A program made the translations under genes and the position numbers. 64,000 nucleotides of DNA from an uncultured Eubacteriales bacterium. GTDB taxonomy: Bacteria > Bacillota > Clostridia > Oscillospirales > Oscillospiraceae. Where the stretch lies: NCBI GenBank assembly GCA_934572535.1, contig CAKTLJ010000002.1, positions 62,001-126,000 on the forward strand. Direction: 5' to 3'. Position 1 is the first letter of the stretch. Each line of letters starts with the position of its first letter. The notes beneath the pieces were generated by a model. It worked only from the letters and a program-made list of their open reading frames with translations. It did not search any database and was not told the DNA's origin. Below, piece after piece: positions 43,890 to 53,008 of the stretch.

Positions 43890-44366
43890 ATGGCAGACGT
43901 AACCAAGAAGGCCCGGGGATTTTTCGCTGAATTCAGGGAATTCATCAACCGCGGCAACGTGATGGATATGGCGGTCGGTGTCATCATCGCCACCGCCTTC
44001 GGCAAGATCACCACCTCCCTGGTCAACGACGTGGTCATGCCCTCCATCGGCTATTTCTTCGGCGGCACCGACCTGTCCCAGCTGGACATCGTTCTCAAGC
44101 CCGAGGTCATCGACGCGGCCACCAAGGAGGTCCTGGAGCCCGCCGTGGCCATCGGCATCGGCACCTTCCTGACCACCATCATCGACTTCCTGCTGGTGGC
44201 CCTGGTGGTCTTCTGCGTCATCAAGGCGATGAACGCGGCCAAGGACAAGATGGACGCCCTGAAGAAGAAGGAAGCCGAAGAGGAAGCCGAGGAAGCGGCC
44301 GAGCCCTCCGCAGAGGAAAAGCTCCTCGTGGAGATCCGCGACCTGCTGAAGGAGCAGAAAAAGTAA
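43890..44366 (+). CDS. mscL: Large-conductance mechanosensitive channel MscL
   Basis: 158 residues. Opens on membrane tension to release solutes. TM1 (NVMDMAVGVIIATAFGKITTSLVND, two parts, about 21-45), a periplasmic loop and TM2 (about 86-112, IGTFLTTIIDFLLVALVVF) are standard. The C-terminal bundle is preceded by an acidic linker (KKKEAEEEAEEAAEPSAEE), longer than in E. coli MscL (136 residues). A short gene and rsmG follow. Confidence 0.96.
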   Translation: MADVTKKARGFFAEFREFINRGNVMDMAVGVIIATAFGKITTSLVNDVVMPSIGYFFGGTDLSQLDIVLKPEVIDAATKEVLEPAVAIGIGTFLTTIIDFLLVALVVFCVIKAMNAAKDKMDALKKKEAEEEAEEAAEPSAEEKLLVEIRDLLKEQKK

Positions 44367-44408
44367 ACAGCCGCTTCCCAACGAATACACACGAGAAGGA
44401 GAATCCCT

Positions 44409-44588
44409 ATGGAACCGGACAAGCGCCCCGAGGAGCCCATCCAGTCCCCTCTTCTGGAACAGAAGCAGGCGCGTAAGCCCACCAGCCGAGCCACCCGCAT
44501 CAAGGCCTGGATCGGCGTGGCGGTCATGATCCTTCTGACCATTGGATATTTTTACGTGTTCTATTCCGGACAGATCATCGGCTGGTGA
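44409..44588 (+). CDS. Small single-pass membrane protein (59 aa)
   Basis: 59 residues, MEPDKRPEEPIQSPLLEQKQ onward, with a basic stretch (RKPTSRATRIKAW) and one hydrophobic segment about residues 34-52, ending SGQIIGW. AAGGAG seven bases upstream of ATG 44409 and tight spacing to rsmG (nine bases) support translation. No family recognised. By the positive-inside rule the N-terminus is cytoplasmic. Confidence 0.7.
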   Translation: MEPDKRPEEPIQSPLLEQKQARKPTSRATRIKAWIGVAVMILLTIGYFYVFYSGQIIGW

Positions 44589-44597
44589 GGTGAGAGT

Positions 44598-45317
44598 ATG
44601 ACAGAAGAACAAAAGCAGGGGCTTCGGGTGGGCCTGACCCACCTGGGGCTCTCCCCCACGGAGCAGGCGGTGGAGCAGCTCAGCCGCTACTGCGACCTGC
44701 TCCTGGAAAAGAATCAGGTCATGAACCTGACCGCCATCACGGACCCGGACCAGGTGGTGACGCTCCACTTCCTGGACAGCGCCGCCCTCCTGCCCACCAA
44801 GGCGCTGACGGGCAAGAGGATCATCGACGTGGGCACCGGCGCGGGCTTCCCCGGCCTGGTGCTCAAGATCCTGGACCCCACCATCCAGCTGACCCTCCTG
44901 GACACCCTGGGCAAGCGAATGGACTGGCTGGAGGAAGTGGCCGGGGAGCTGGGCCTGGAGGGCATCACCTTCTGCAAGGGCCGGGCGGAGGAGCTTTCCC
45001 ACCGGAAGGAGCACCGCGACCAATACGACGCCGCCGTCTCCCGCGCCCTGGCCTCCATGCCCCTGCTGGCCGAGCTGTGTATGCCCTATGTCAAGCAGGG
45101 CGGGCTCTTCTTCGCCATGAAGAGCAACAAGACCGACGAGGAGATCCAGGCGGCCGAGCCCATCATCGCCAAGCTGGGCGGAGAGAAGCCCTTTGTCATG
45201 GATTATCCGGTCCCCGGCACGGAGGTTTACCACCGGATCGTGGCGGTTTACAAGGGCGGGACCACGCCCAAGGGCTACCCGCGGAAGTGGACGAAGATGA
45301 AAGAAGCAAATGCGTAG
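44598..45317 (+). CDS. rsmG: 16S rRNA (guanine527-N7)-methyltransferase RsmG
   Basis: 239 residues. Uses SAM to methylate G527 of 16S rRNA. The SAM motif IDVGTGAGFPGLVLKIL (about residues 75-91), the NLTAITDPDQVVTLHFLDS segment (about 42-60) and the later AVSRALASMPLLAEL (about 144-158) are the family signatures. In most Firmicutes it follows mnmG and precedes noc; here it lies after mscL and a 59-aa gene, on the other side of the par genes. Confidence 0.97.
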   Translation: MTEEQKQGLRVGLTHLGLSPTEQAVEQLSRYCDLLLEKNQVMNLTAITDPDQVVTLHFLDSAALLPTKALTGKRIIDVGTGAGFPGLVLKILDPTIQLTLLDTLGKRMDWLEEVAGELGLEGITFCKGRAEELSHRKEHRDQYDAAVSRALASMPLLAELCMPYVKQGGLFFAMKSNKTDEEIQAAEPIIAKLGGEKPFVMDYPVPGTEVYHRIVAVYKGGTTPKGYPRKWTKMKEANA

Positions 45318-45346
45318 TATTTTTTAGCATCTTTGCACAAAAATAG

Positions 45347-45375
45347 TTGCAACTTTCATGGAAATATGCTAAACT
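45347..45375 (+). promoter_or_regulatory. minD promoter
   Basis: TTGCAA (45347-45352), 17-bp spacer, TAAACT (45370-45375), about 20 bp before the ribosome site. Confidence 0.7.
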
Positions 45376-45402
45376 GGAGCAGAAGTTTCAGGAGGAATGG
45401 CA

Positions 45403-46140
45403 GTGGGTACTGTAATCGTCATTACATCCGGAAAAGGCGGCACGGGGAAAACCTCCCTGACCGGCGGCGTAGGCGCCGCCCTGGCCCTGCGGGGACACAA
45501 GGTCCTCTGCATCGACGGGGACGTGGGCCTGCGCAACCTGGACATCACCCTTGGTATGGCCGATGCCGCGCTGATGGACTTCAGCGACGTCATAGCCGGT
45601 CGCTGCGACCTGGACCGGGCCGTTGCCCCTCACCCGACTGTTTCAAACCTGTATTTGCTGACCGCGCCCTTGACCCTGCCGGAGGATTTCCCCGGCGAGG
45701 AGGGCTTCCGCCGCCTGCTGGAGCAGGCCAGGCGCCTGTATGACTACGTCCTCGTGGACTCCCCCGCCGGATTGGGAGACGGCTTCCGTCTGGCTGTCTG
45801 CGGGGCGGACCGGGCCATCGTGGTGGCGGTGAGCGATCCCTCTTCCCTCCGTGACGCCCAGCGGGTGGTCACCCAGCTCAGTCACATGGAAACCGTCCAC
45901 CTGGTGGTCAACCGGGTCCGGGGGCGGCTCCTGCGGCGCATGGGGACCACCATCGACGACGCCATGGACACCGCCGGGCTGCCCCTGCTGGGGCTGGTGC
46001 CGGAGGACCCCCAGGTGACGCTGGCGGCGGGAAGCGGCCGACCTCTGCTCCAGCTCTCGCAGAAGGGAGCGGCGCAGGCCTTTGGGAACATCGCCCGCCG
46101 GATCACCGGCGAGCAGGTGCCCCTCATGCGGATCCGGTGA
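45403..46140 (+). CDS. minD: MinD-like ATPase (orphan septum-site protein)
   Basis: 245 residues from GTG 45403 (MGTVIVITSGKGGTGKTS), preferred to ATG 45397, which lies only one base after AGGAGG. Deviant Walker A KGGTGKT, the MinD signature IDGDVGLRNLDITLG (about 38-52) and Walker B YVLVDSPAGLGDG (about 117-129) are present. The C-terminus (GEQVPLMRIR) does not end in the canonical amphipathic membrane helix of E. coli or Bacillus MinD, although the preceding AQAFGNIARRI stretch could form one. No minC, minE or divIVA lies nearby. The family is clear; its role in division-site choice is inferred. Confidence 0.88.
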   Translation: MGTVIVITSGKGGTGKTSLTGGVGAALALRGHKVLCIDGDVGLRNLDITLGMADAALMDFSDVIAGRCDLDRAVAPHPTVSNLYLLTAPLTLPEDFPGEEGFRRLLEQARRLYDYVLVDSPAGLGDGFRLAVCGADRAIVVAVSDPSSLRDAQRVVTQLSHMETVHLVVNRVRGRLLRRMGTTIDDAMDTAGLPLLGLVPEDPQVTLAAGSGRPLLQLSQKGAAQAFGNIARRITGEQVPLMRIR

Positions 46141-46219
46141 GAAACGGGAGACATTCCTCGAGTTTAAGTCTGAGCGGGTCCGTCCTTCCGGACGGCGCGC
46201 AGCGAAAGGATGAGCCTGA

Positions 46220-46636
46220 ATGAATATCGCTTTGATGAGTCACGACCACAAGAAAGAGCTGATGGTCCAGTTCTGTATCGCTTACTGCGGCATCCTATCC
46301 AAGCATACAGTCTGCGCCACCAACACCACCGGCCGTCTCGTTGCGGAAGCCACCGGCTTGCCCGTCCGCCTGTTCCTGTCCCACGCCCACGGCGGCAGCC
46401 AGCAGATCGGCGCACGGATCGCCTACAACGAGATCGACATGGTCCTGTTCTTCTCCGACCCCCGGTCCAGCGACCTGGACCCGGACCTGAAGTACATCAA
46501 CCAGATGTGCGATCAGTACAACATCCCCTTCGCCACCAACGTTGCCACCGCGGAGATCATCATCCACGGTCTGGAGCGCGGCGATCTGGACTGGAGAGAG
46601 ATCATCAATCCCTCCATCAAGCCGGTCACCGTGTAA
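46220..46636 (+). CDS. Methylglyoxal-synthase-like protein lacking catalytic residues
   Basis: 138 residues, same length and fold pattern as Bacillus MgsA: IALMSHDHKKELMVQF at the start, TNTTGRLVAEATGL phosphate-binding loop (about 34-47) and PFATNVATAEIII near the end. The key GGDQQ motif reads GGSQQ, so the catalytic Asp (Asp71 in E. coli) is Ser60. The second conserved element PHxPD reads DLDPD, so the His98 equivalent is Leu86. His8/Asp9/His10 and the phosphate site remain. MGS turns DHAP into methylglyoxal; this protein may bind a phosphate ligand without that activity, or use altered chemistry. It lies alone between minD and hisS, with AAAGGATG upstream and a terminator after it. Confidence 0.85.
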   Translation: MNIALMSHDHKKELMVQFCIAYCGILSKHTVCATNTTGRLVAEATGLPVRLFLSHAHGGSQQIGARIAYNEIDMVLFFSDPRSSDLDPDLKYINQMCDQYNIPFATNVATAEIIIHGLERGDLDWREIINPSIKPVTV

Positions 46637-46655
46637 ACCGATACAGCCTGAAAGC

Positions 46656-46701
46656 AAAAATGCGTCCTCGTTCCGGAAATCAGGGACGAAGACGCATTTT
46701 T
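46656..46701 (+). terminator. Terminator after the MgsA-like gene
   Basis: AAAAATGCGTC/GACGCATTTTT stem extended by eight further pairs with one mismatch; eight-base loop; T5 run at the end. No T-box sequence is seen before it. Confidence 0.85.
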
Positions 46702-46718
46702 AATGACGCGCCCCACCG

Positions 46719-46747
46719 GGCAGGCCGCCGGACCGGCGGGACCTGCC
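46719..46747 (+). promoter_or_regulatory. hisS leader hairpin
   Basis: GGCAGG+CCGCC paired with GGCGG+CCTGCC, ending 34 bp before the hisS ATG. No U-run and no T-box motif. Confidence 0.4.
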
Positions 46748-46781
46748 GCCCCTGAAATCAAGAAGAAAGCGAGGTCCTAGT

Positions 46782-48143
46782 ATGGATCGTATCAAGCCCC
46801 GGACTCTGTCTGGTTTTATGGAACTCCTCCCCGCCCCGCAGATGCAGTTTGAGCGGATGCTGGACAGTCTGCGCACCACCTATGCCCTCTACGGCTTCAC
46901 CCCCCTGGACACCCCCGTCATCGAGTCCGCCGAGATCCTCCTGGCCAAGGGCGGCGGCGAGACCGAGAAGCAGATCTACCGCTTCACCAAGGGGGACAGC
47001 GACCTGGCCCTGCGGTTCGACCTGACCGTTCCCCTGGCCAAGTACGTGGCCCTGAACTACGGTCACCTGACCTTCCCCTTCCGCCGCTACCAGATCGGCA
47101 AGGTCTACCGGGGCGAGCGCGCCCAGCGGGGCCGCTTCCGGGAGTTCTACCAGTGCGACATCGACGTGATCGGCGACGGCAAGCTGGACATCTCCAACGA
47201 GGCTGAGATCCCCTCCATCATCTACAATGCCTTCCGCTCCATGGGCCTGGAGCGCTTCAAGATCCGGGTGAACAACCGCAAGATCCTCACCGGCTTCTAT
47301 GACATGCAGGGCCTGGGGGCGCAGTCCGCCGACATCATGCGCACCGTGGACAAGCTGGACAAGATCGGCCCCGACAAGGTCCGGGACCTGCTCGTGGAGT
47401 CCGGCGTGTCCCAGGAGGCCGCCGGGGAGATCCTCACATTCATCGCCATCACCGGCTCCAACCAGGCGGTCCTGACCGCCCTGGAGGGCTACCGGGGCCG
47501 CAACGAGACCTTCGACCAGGGCGTGGACGAGCTGGCCACCGTGGTGAAGTACCTGGCCGCCTTCGGCGTTCCCGAGGAGAACTTCGCCGTGGACCTGACC
47601 ATCGCCCGGGGCCTGGACTACTACACCGGCACCGTCTACGAGACCGTCATGCTGGACCACCCGGAGATCGGCTCCATCTGCTCCGGCGGCCGCTACGACA
47701 ACCTGGCCGGGTACTATATCGACAAGCCCCTGCCCGGCGTGGGCATCTCCATCGGCCTGACCCGCCTGTTCTATGTCCTGGGCGAGCAGGGTTACTTCAA
47801 CGAGGACATGGTCACCGCCCCCACCGACGTGCTGGTGCTGCCCATGACCGACGACCTGGCGCCCGCCATCTCCTTTGCCACCCTCCTGCGGACCGGCGGC
47901 ATCCGCGCCCAGGTCTATGGCGAGCAGAAGAAGTTCAAGGCCAAGATGAGCTATGCCGACAAGCTCAGGATCCCCTACGTGGTCTTCCTGGGCGAGGATG
48001 AGATCAGCAAGGGTGTGGTGAAGGTCAAGGACATGGCCAGCGGCGACCAGCAGGCCCTCTCCCCGGAGGAGGCTGTGGCCCTCATCCGCGCCGCCAAGGA
48101 GAAGCACACCCGCCAGAAGCCCATCCAGGAGAAGCAGGCATGA
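46782..48143 (+). CDS. hisS: Histidyl-tRNA synthetase
   Basis: 453 residues. Class II synthetase: motif 2 (YRGERAQRGRFREFYQCDID, about residues 107-126), the HisA signature ARGLDYYTGTVYE (about 280-292) and motif 3 (GGRYDNLAGYY with GVGISIGLTRLF, about 305-331). The C-terminal anticodon domain spans 345-440. AAAGCGAGG precedes the ATG. Unusually aspS is not its direct neighbour: two small membrane-anchored paralogues (0.95 kb) lie between them. The stop overlaps the next start (ATGA). Confidence 0.97.
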   Translation: MDRIKPRTLSGFMELLPAPQMQFERMLDSLRTTYALYGFTPLDTPVIESAEILLAKGGGETEKQIYRFTKGDSDLALRFDLTVPLAKYVALNYGHLTFPFRRYQIGKVYRGERAQRGRFREFYQCDIDVIGDGKLDISNEAEIPSIIYNAFRSMGLERFKIRVNNRKILTGFYDMQGLGAQSADIMRTVDKLDKIGPDKVRDLLVESGVSQEAAGEILTFIAITGSNQAVLTALEGYRGRNETFDQGVDELATVVKYLAAFGVPEENFAVDLTIARGLDYYTGTVYETVMLDHPEIGSICSGGRYDNLAGYYIDKPLPGVGISIGLTRLFYVLGEQGYFNEDMVTAPTDVLVLPMTDDLAPAISFATLLRTGGIRAQVYGEQKKFKAKMSYADKLRIPYVVFLGEDEISKGVVKVKDMASGDQQALSPEEAVALIRAAKEKHTRQKPIQEKQA

Positions 48144-48604
48144 CCGCCGCGGTGCGCAAGACCCTCGTCCTCCTCCTCTTCGTCCTCTGCATCGGGGCCA
48201 TCTTCCTCTTCCTGCCCAGAAACTTTGAAAAGGCGATGGGAGACGGCTTCGCCCCGGAGAAGGTGGCGTGCATCCAGGCGGACCTGCTGCCCGTGGGGGG
48301 CGAGTCGCCCCGGCACGTGACCCTCCGGCAGGGGGAGGAGGCATTCGGCAAGCTGCTGGCCCTCCTGCAAGCGCCGACCTACTCCCGCACCCTCAGCAAG
48401 AGCAGCGAGATCACCCTGGGCTATGAGGTCCAGCTGTCCTTTGGCAGCAGCGAGGCCTGGGCCTGGCGGTATCAGTTTATGGGCGGCAAGCTGGTGGAGG
48501 CGGGGCCATATGACCGCGCCAAAACCTATCAGCTCTCCGGCGGGGCAGAGACACAGCAGGCCATTCTGGACTATCTTCTGACCCTGGAGCCGGAGGCGTC
48601 GTGA
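48140..48604 (+). CDS. Membrane-anchored protein, paralogue A of a tandem pair
   Basis: 154 residues, no family recognised. N-terminal membrane anchor or uncleaved signal at residues 7-26 (TLVLLLFVLCIGAIFLFL-type), then an external domain of about 125 residues. A core segment ITLGYEVQLSFGSSEAWAWR (about 91-110) aligns with TASLDYEVQLTFFQGEAAYA of the next protein, and the ends (ETQQAILDYLL vs EAFQQEILDLV) also match. Overlaps hisS by four bases, so it is co-translated with it. Function unknown. Confidence 0.7.
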   Translation: MTAAVRKTLVLLLFVLCIGAIFLFLPRNFEKAMGDGFAPEKVACIQADLLPVGGESPRHVTLRQGEEAFGKLLALLQAPTYSRTLSKSSEITLGYEVQLSFGSSEAWAWRYQFMGGKLVEAGPYDRAKTYQLSGGAETQQAILDYLLTLEPEAS

Positions 48605-48622
48605 CCGAGAAAGGAGACTGCC

Positions 48623-49096
48623 ATGAACGTGAAGACCAAACGCGCCATCGCGGTGGTTGAGCTGGTCATCGTGATCGCCCTGGTGGTGTGGGCGCTCTAT
48701 CCCCGCAGCATCGACCAGGCCCTGGGGATCGACCGGGAGGCCGTGACCCAGGTGCAGGTGAGCCTGTCGGGCGTGGGCGCGCGGCAGGGAGAGGAGCAGA
48801 CATTCACCCTCTCCCCCGGCGACCCGGGCTGCGAAGCCCTGCTGTCCCTGCTGTCCTCCCAGCGGTACATTCCCATCTATCTGGACAAGGACACCCGCAC
48901 TGCGAGCCTGGACTATGAGGTCCAGCTGACCTTTTTCCAGGGGGAGGCGGCGTACGCGATGAACTTCTCCGGAGACAAGCCCATCTGGTTCGTGGGCAGC
49001 GGGATGCGGGACCGTTCCTTCCGCACCTCCGGCGGAGAGGCCTTCCAGCAGGAGATCCTGGACCTGGTGCGCAAGCAGGTCCAGAGCGCGGCCTGA
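48623..49096 (+). CDS. Membrane-anchored protein, paralogue B of a tandem pair
   Basis: 157 residues. Membrane segment at about 9-26 (IAVVELVIVIALVVWALY), then an external domain homologous to the protein encoded just upstream: an I/FxQA-type start, the [LD]-YEVQL core at about 97-104, and a FQQEILDLV end. Identity between the two is low outside these blocks, so the duplication is old. AAAGGAG precedes ATG 48623, 18 bp after the previous stop. Function unknown; no lipobox or catalytic motif visible. Confidence 0.7.
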   Translation: MNVKTKRAIAVVELVIVIALVVWALYPRSIDQALGIDREAVTQVQVSLSGVGARQGEEQTFTLSPGDPGCEALLSLLSSQRYIPIYLDKDTRTASLDYEVQLTFFQGEAAYAMNFSGDKPIWFVGSGMRDRSFRTSGGEAFQQEILDLVRKQVQSAA

Positions 49097-49122
49097 CAGG
49101 CGCGCGCCGCGCAAAATTCTTC

Positions 49123-49151
49123 TTGACCCCTCTGCCAACCTGGCGTATTCT
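49123..49151 (+). promoter_or_regulatory. aspS promoter
   Basis: TTGACC (49123-49128), 17-bp spacer, TATTCT (49146-49151); leader about 35 nt, too short for a T-box. Confidence 0.75.
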
Positions 49152-49192
49152 TATACTACTACCGAATCAACTGACAATGGAGTGAACAACCA

Positions 49193-50998
<1,806 letters not shown>

Positions 50999-51021
50999 AC
51001 GCCGGTTAGAGACAAATAAAA

Positions 51022-51062
51022 CAAGGGAGTCCCTGCGAAAAGGCAGGGGCTCCCTTGTTTTT
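51022..51062 (+). terminator. Terminator after aspS
   Basis: 15-bp stem CAAGGGAGTCCCTGC/GCAGGGGCTCCCTTG (one T-G pair), GAAAAG loop, then TTTTTG. Confidence 0.92.
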
Positions 51063-51077
51063 GTCAAGCGGGTCAGG

Positions 51078-51842
51078 TCAGTCCGTCAGCACCAGCTCCA
51101 CCGGGCAGTGGTCGCTGCCGAAGATCTCCGGGTGGATCTTGGCGTCCTCCACCCGGTCCATGAGGCGGTCGGAGACGATGAAGTAGTCGATGCGCCACCC
51201 GGCGTTCTTCTCCCTGGCGTGGAAGCGGTAGCTCCACCAGGAATAGGCCCCCTCCAGGTCGGGGTACTTGGCCCGGAAGGTGTCGGTGAAGCCCGCCCCC
51301 AGCAGCGCGGTCATCTTCCCCCGCTCCTCGTCGGTGAAGCCCGCGTTGCGGCGGTTGCTCTTGGGGTTTTTCAGGTCGATCTCCCGATGGGCGACGTTCA
51401 GGTCCCCGCAGAGGATCACGGGCTTGACCTGGTCCAGCGCCTGGAGGTAGGCGCGGAAGGCGTCCTCCCAACGCATACGGTAGTCCAGCCGCTTCAGCTC
51501 GGTCTGGGAATTGGGGGTGTAGCAGCAGACCAGGTAGAAGCCGGGGTACTCGGCGGTGATGACCCGGCCCTCGTGGTCGTGGTCGTCGATGCCAAGCCCG
51601 TAGGTGACGGTCAGAGGGGATCGCTTGGTGAAGACGGCCACCCCGGAGTAGCCCTTCTTCTCGGCGCTGTTCCAGAACTGGTGGTAGCCGGGCAGCTTCA
51701 CCTCGTCGGCCTGCCCGGCGTGGTGCTGGAGCTTGGTCTCCTGGAGGCAGAAGATGTCCGCGTCCAGGGTCTGGAAGGAGTCCATAAAGTCCTTTTTTAA
51801 ACAGGCCCGCAGGCCGTTGACGTTCCAGGATATGAGTTTCAT
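51078..51842 (-). CDS. exoA: Exodeoxyribonuclease III / AP endonuclease
   Basis: 254 residues from ATG 51842 (MKLISWNVNGLRACL), with AGGAG upstream; an in-frame upstream start at 51911 would include the promoter. The catalytic set of the EEP family is visible: Asn7, Glu35 (CLQETKL), Tyr108-type YTPNSQ, DLNVAH (about 143-148) and the C-terminal GSDHCPVEL with the His. It repairs abasic sites. Single gene, convergent with aspS. Confidence 0.96.
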   Translation of the reverse strand: MKLISWNVNGLRACLKKDFMDSFQTLDADIFCLQETKLQHHAGQADEVKLPGYHQFWNSAEKKGYSGVAVFTKRSPLTVTYGLGIDDHDHEGRVITAEYPGFYLVCCYTPNSQTELKRLDYRMRWEDAFRAYLQALDQVKPVILCGDLNVAHREIDLKNPKSNRRNAGFTDEERGKMTALLGAGFTDTFRAKYPDLEGAYSWWSYRFHAREKNAGWRIDYFIVSDRLMDRVEDAKIHPEIFGSDHCPVELVLTD

Positions 51843-51878
51843 GTGTGGTTCTCCTACTCTAAGATAACATATCGCTTC

Positions 51879-51887
51879 ATTATAGCA
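51879..51887 (-). promoter_or_regulatory. exoA extended -10 promoter
   Basis: Minus strand TGCTATAAT: a perfect -10 (51884-51879) with the TGn extension. The -35 position (TTTCCT) is weak. Leader about 30 nt. Confidence 0.65.
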
Positions 51888-51929
51888 GAAAATCCAAGAA
51901 GAGGAAACCATATGCCGCCAACTTGAAGG

Positions 51930-51971
51930 AAAAAGACCGACGGAGCGAAGAGAGGGTCTCTTCGCTCCGTC
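51930..51971 (-). terminator. Terminator of the dtd-mrp operon (probable)
   Basis: 15-bp perfect stem (51939-51953 / 51957-51971) with a three-base loop; on the minus strand it is followed by GGTCTTTTTCC. It lies 144 bp after the mrp stop. Confidence 0.75.
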
Positions 51972-52007
51972 TGCTTTTGCTCTGCTTATTGAGCATAAAA
52001 CGCTGAT

Positions 52008-52098
52008 ATAACATTGGGCTAACCGCCGTACAACGACGTCCCATTAACAATGTTATCTTGGCATGAAGCGCCCCCGTTGTCAAGCAGACAACGGGGGC
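52008..52098. repeat. Structured spacer between mrp and exoA
   Basis: ATAACATTG (52008-52016) and CAATGTTAT (52048-52056) form a nine-base inverted repeat around a 31-base interior. A second, 12-bp perfect hairpin GCCCCCGTTGTC/GACAACGGGGGC occupies 52070-52098, with TGTTTTG on its right. No ORF. It could be a small RNA, an RNA-processing structure after mrp, or the remnant of a mobile repeat. Confidence 0.5.
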
Positions 52099-52114
52099 TG
52101 TTTTGCGAAGAGGC

Positions 52115-52948
52115 TCAGCCCTTTTCGTGGGCGAGGATGGCGTCGGCCACGGGGGTCAGGTACTTGCCCTCCAGCTCCTCCACGGCGCCCTTGTCCATGG
52201 CTTCGGCCATGGTGTGGTCCATGGGGATCTGGGCCAGGATCTTGACGTTCTGGTCGTTGGCGATCTGCTCCAGGTTGCTCTTGCCGAAGATATAGTGCTT
52301 TTCGCCGCACTTATCGCACTGGAAGTAGCTGTAGTTCTCCACCACGCCCAGGATGGGCTTGTTCATCATCTCGGCCATGCGGACGGCCTTGGTGACGATC
52401 AGGGAGACCAGGTCCTGGGGAGAGGTGACGACCACGATGCCGTCCACGGGGATGGACTGGTAGACGGTCAGGGGCACATCGCCGGTTCCGGGGGGCATAT
52501 CGATGAAGAGGTAGTCCAGCTCGCCCCAGTTGACGTCGCTCCAGAACTGCTTGACCACGCCGCCCACCAGGCTGCCGCGCCAGACCACGGGGTCAGCGGG
52601 GTTTTCCAGCAGCAGGTTCAGGGACATGATCTTGATGCCGCCCAGGGTCAGCTCGGGCAGGATGGACTCGCCGTCGCTGACGGCGCGGGTGTTCATGCCG
52701 AAGGCCTTGGGGATGGAGGGGCCGGTGATGTCGGCGTCCATGATGCCGACGCGGTAGCCCTTCTTGGCCATGGCCACGGCCAGGTTGGCGGTGACGGAGG
52801 ACTTGCCCACGCCGCCCTTACCGGACATCACGGCGTAGACGTGCTTGATGGAGGAATGCTTGTTCAGGGGTGCGATGAGGTCCTTCTCCTCGATGGTGGA
52901 GCAGCTGGAGCCGCAGGTGCTGCAGTCATGCGTACATGCTTCAGACAT
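52115..52948 (-). CDS. Mrp/NBP35-type Fe-S cluster carrier ATPase
   Basis: 277 residues. The cysteine-rich N-terminus CTHDCSTCGSSC (residues 5-16) resembles the NBP35 cluster site, which many bacterial Mrp proteins lack. The deviant Walker A SGKGGVGKSS (about 43-52), the Mrp signature GIMDADITGPSIPKAFGM (about 73-90) and the C-terminal CDKCGEKHYIFG (CxxC, about 219-230) are complete. It binds and transfers Fe-S clusters. Last gene of the minus-strand operon starting at dtd. Confidence 0.94.
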   Translation of the reverse strand: MSEACTHDCSTCGSSCSTIEEKDLIAPLNKHSSIKHVYAVMSGKGGVGKSSVTANLAVAMAKKGYRVGIMDADITGPSIPKAFGMNTRAVSDGESILPELTLGGIKIMSLNLLLENPADPVVWRGSLVGGVVKQFWSDVNWGELDYLFIDMPPGTGDVPLTVYQSIPVDGIVVVTSPQDLVSLIVTKAVRMAEMMNKPILGVVENYSYFQCDKCGEKHYIFGKSNLEQIANDQNVKILAQIPMDHTMAEAMDKGAVEELEGKYLTPVADAILAHEKG

Positions 52949-53008
52949 GGTTTCTAAGACTTCCTTTCCTGTAAGAAATGATAACGGGCCAACGGCCCAG
53001 GGGTCGAT

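Noticed and set aside
46637..46781. T-box leader before hisS (also considered for serS and aspS)
   Set aside because: No AGGGTGG-ACCGCG-type T-box sequence; the hairpin at 46656-46701 is a simple terminator of the previous gene, and the serS and aspS leaders are too short.
51972..52069. tRNA gene in the mrp-exoA spacer
   Set aside because: The inverted repeats do not form a cloverleaf and there is no TTC-pseudoU arm or CCA end.
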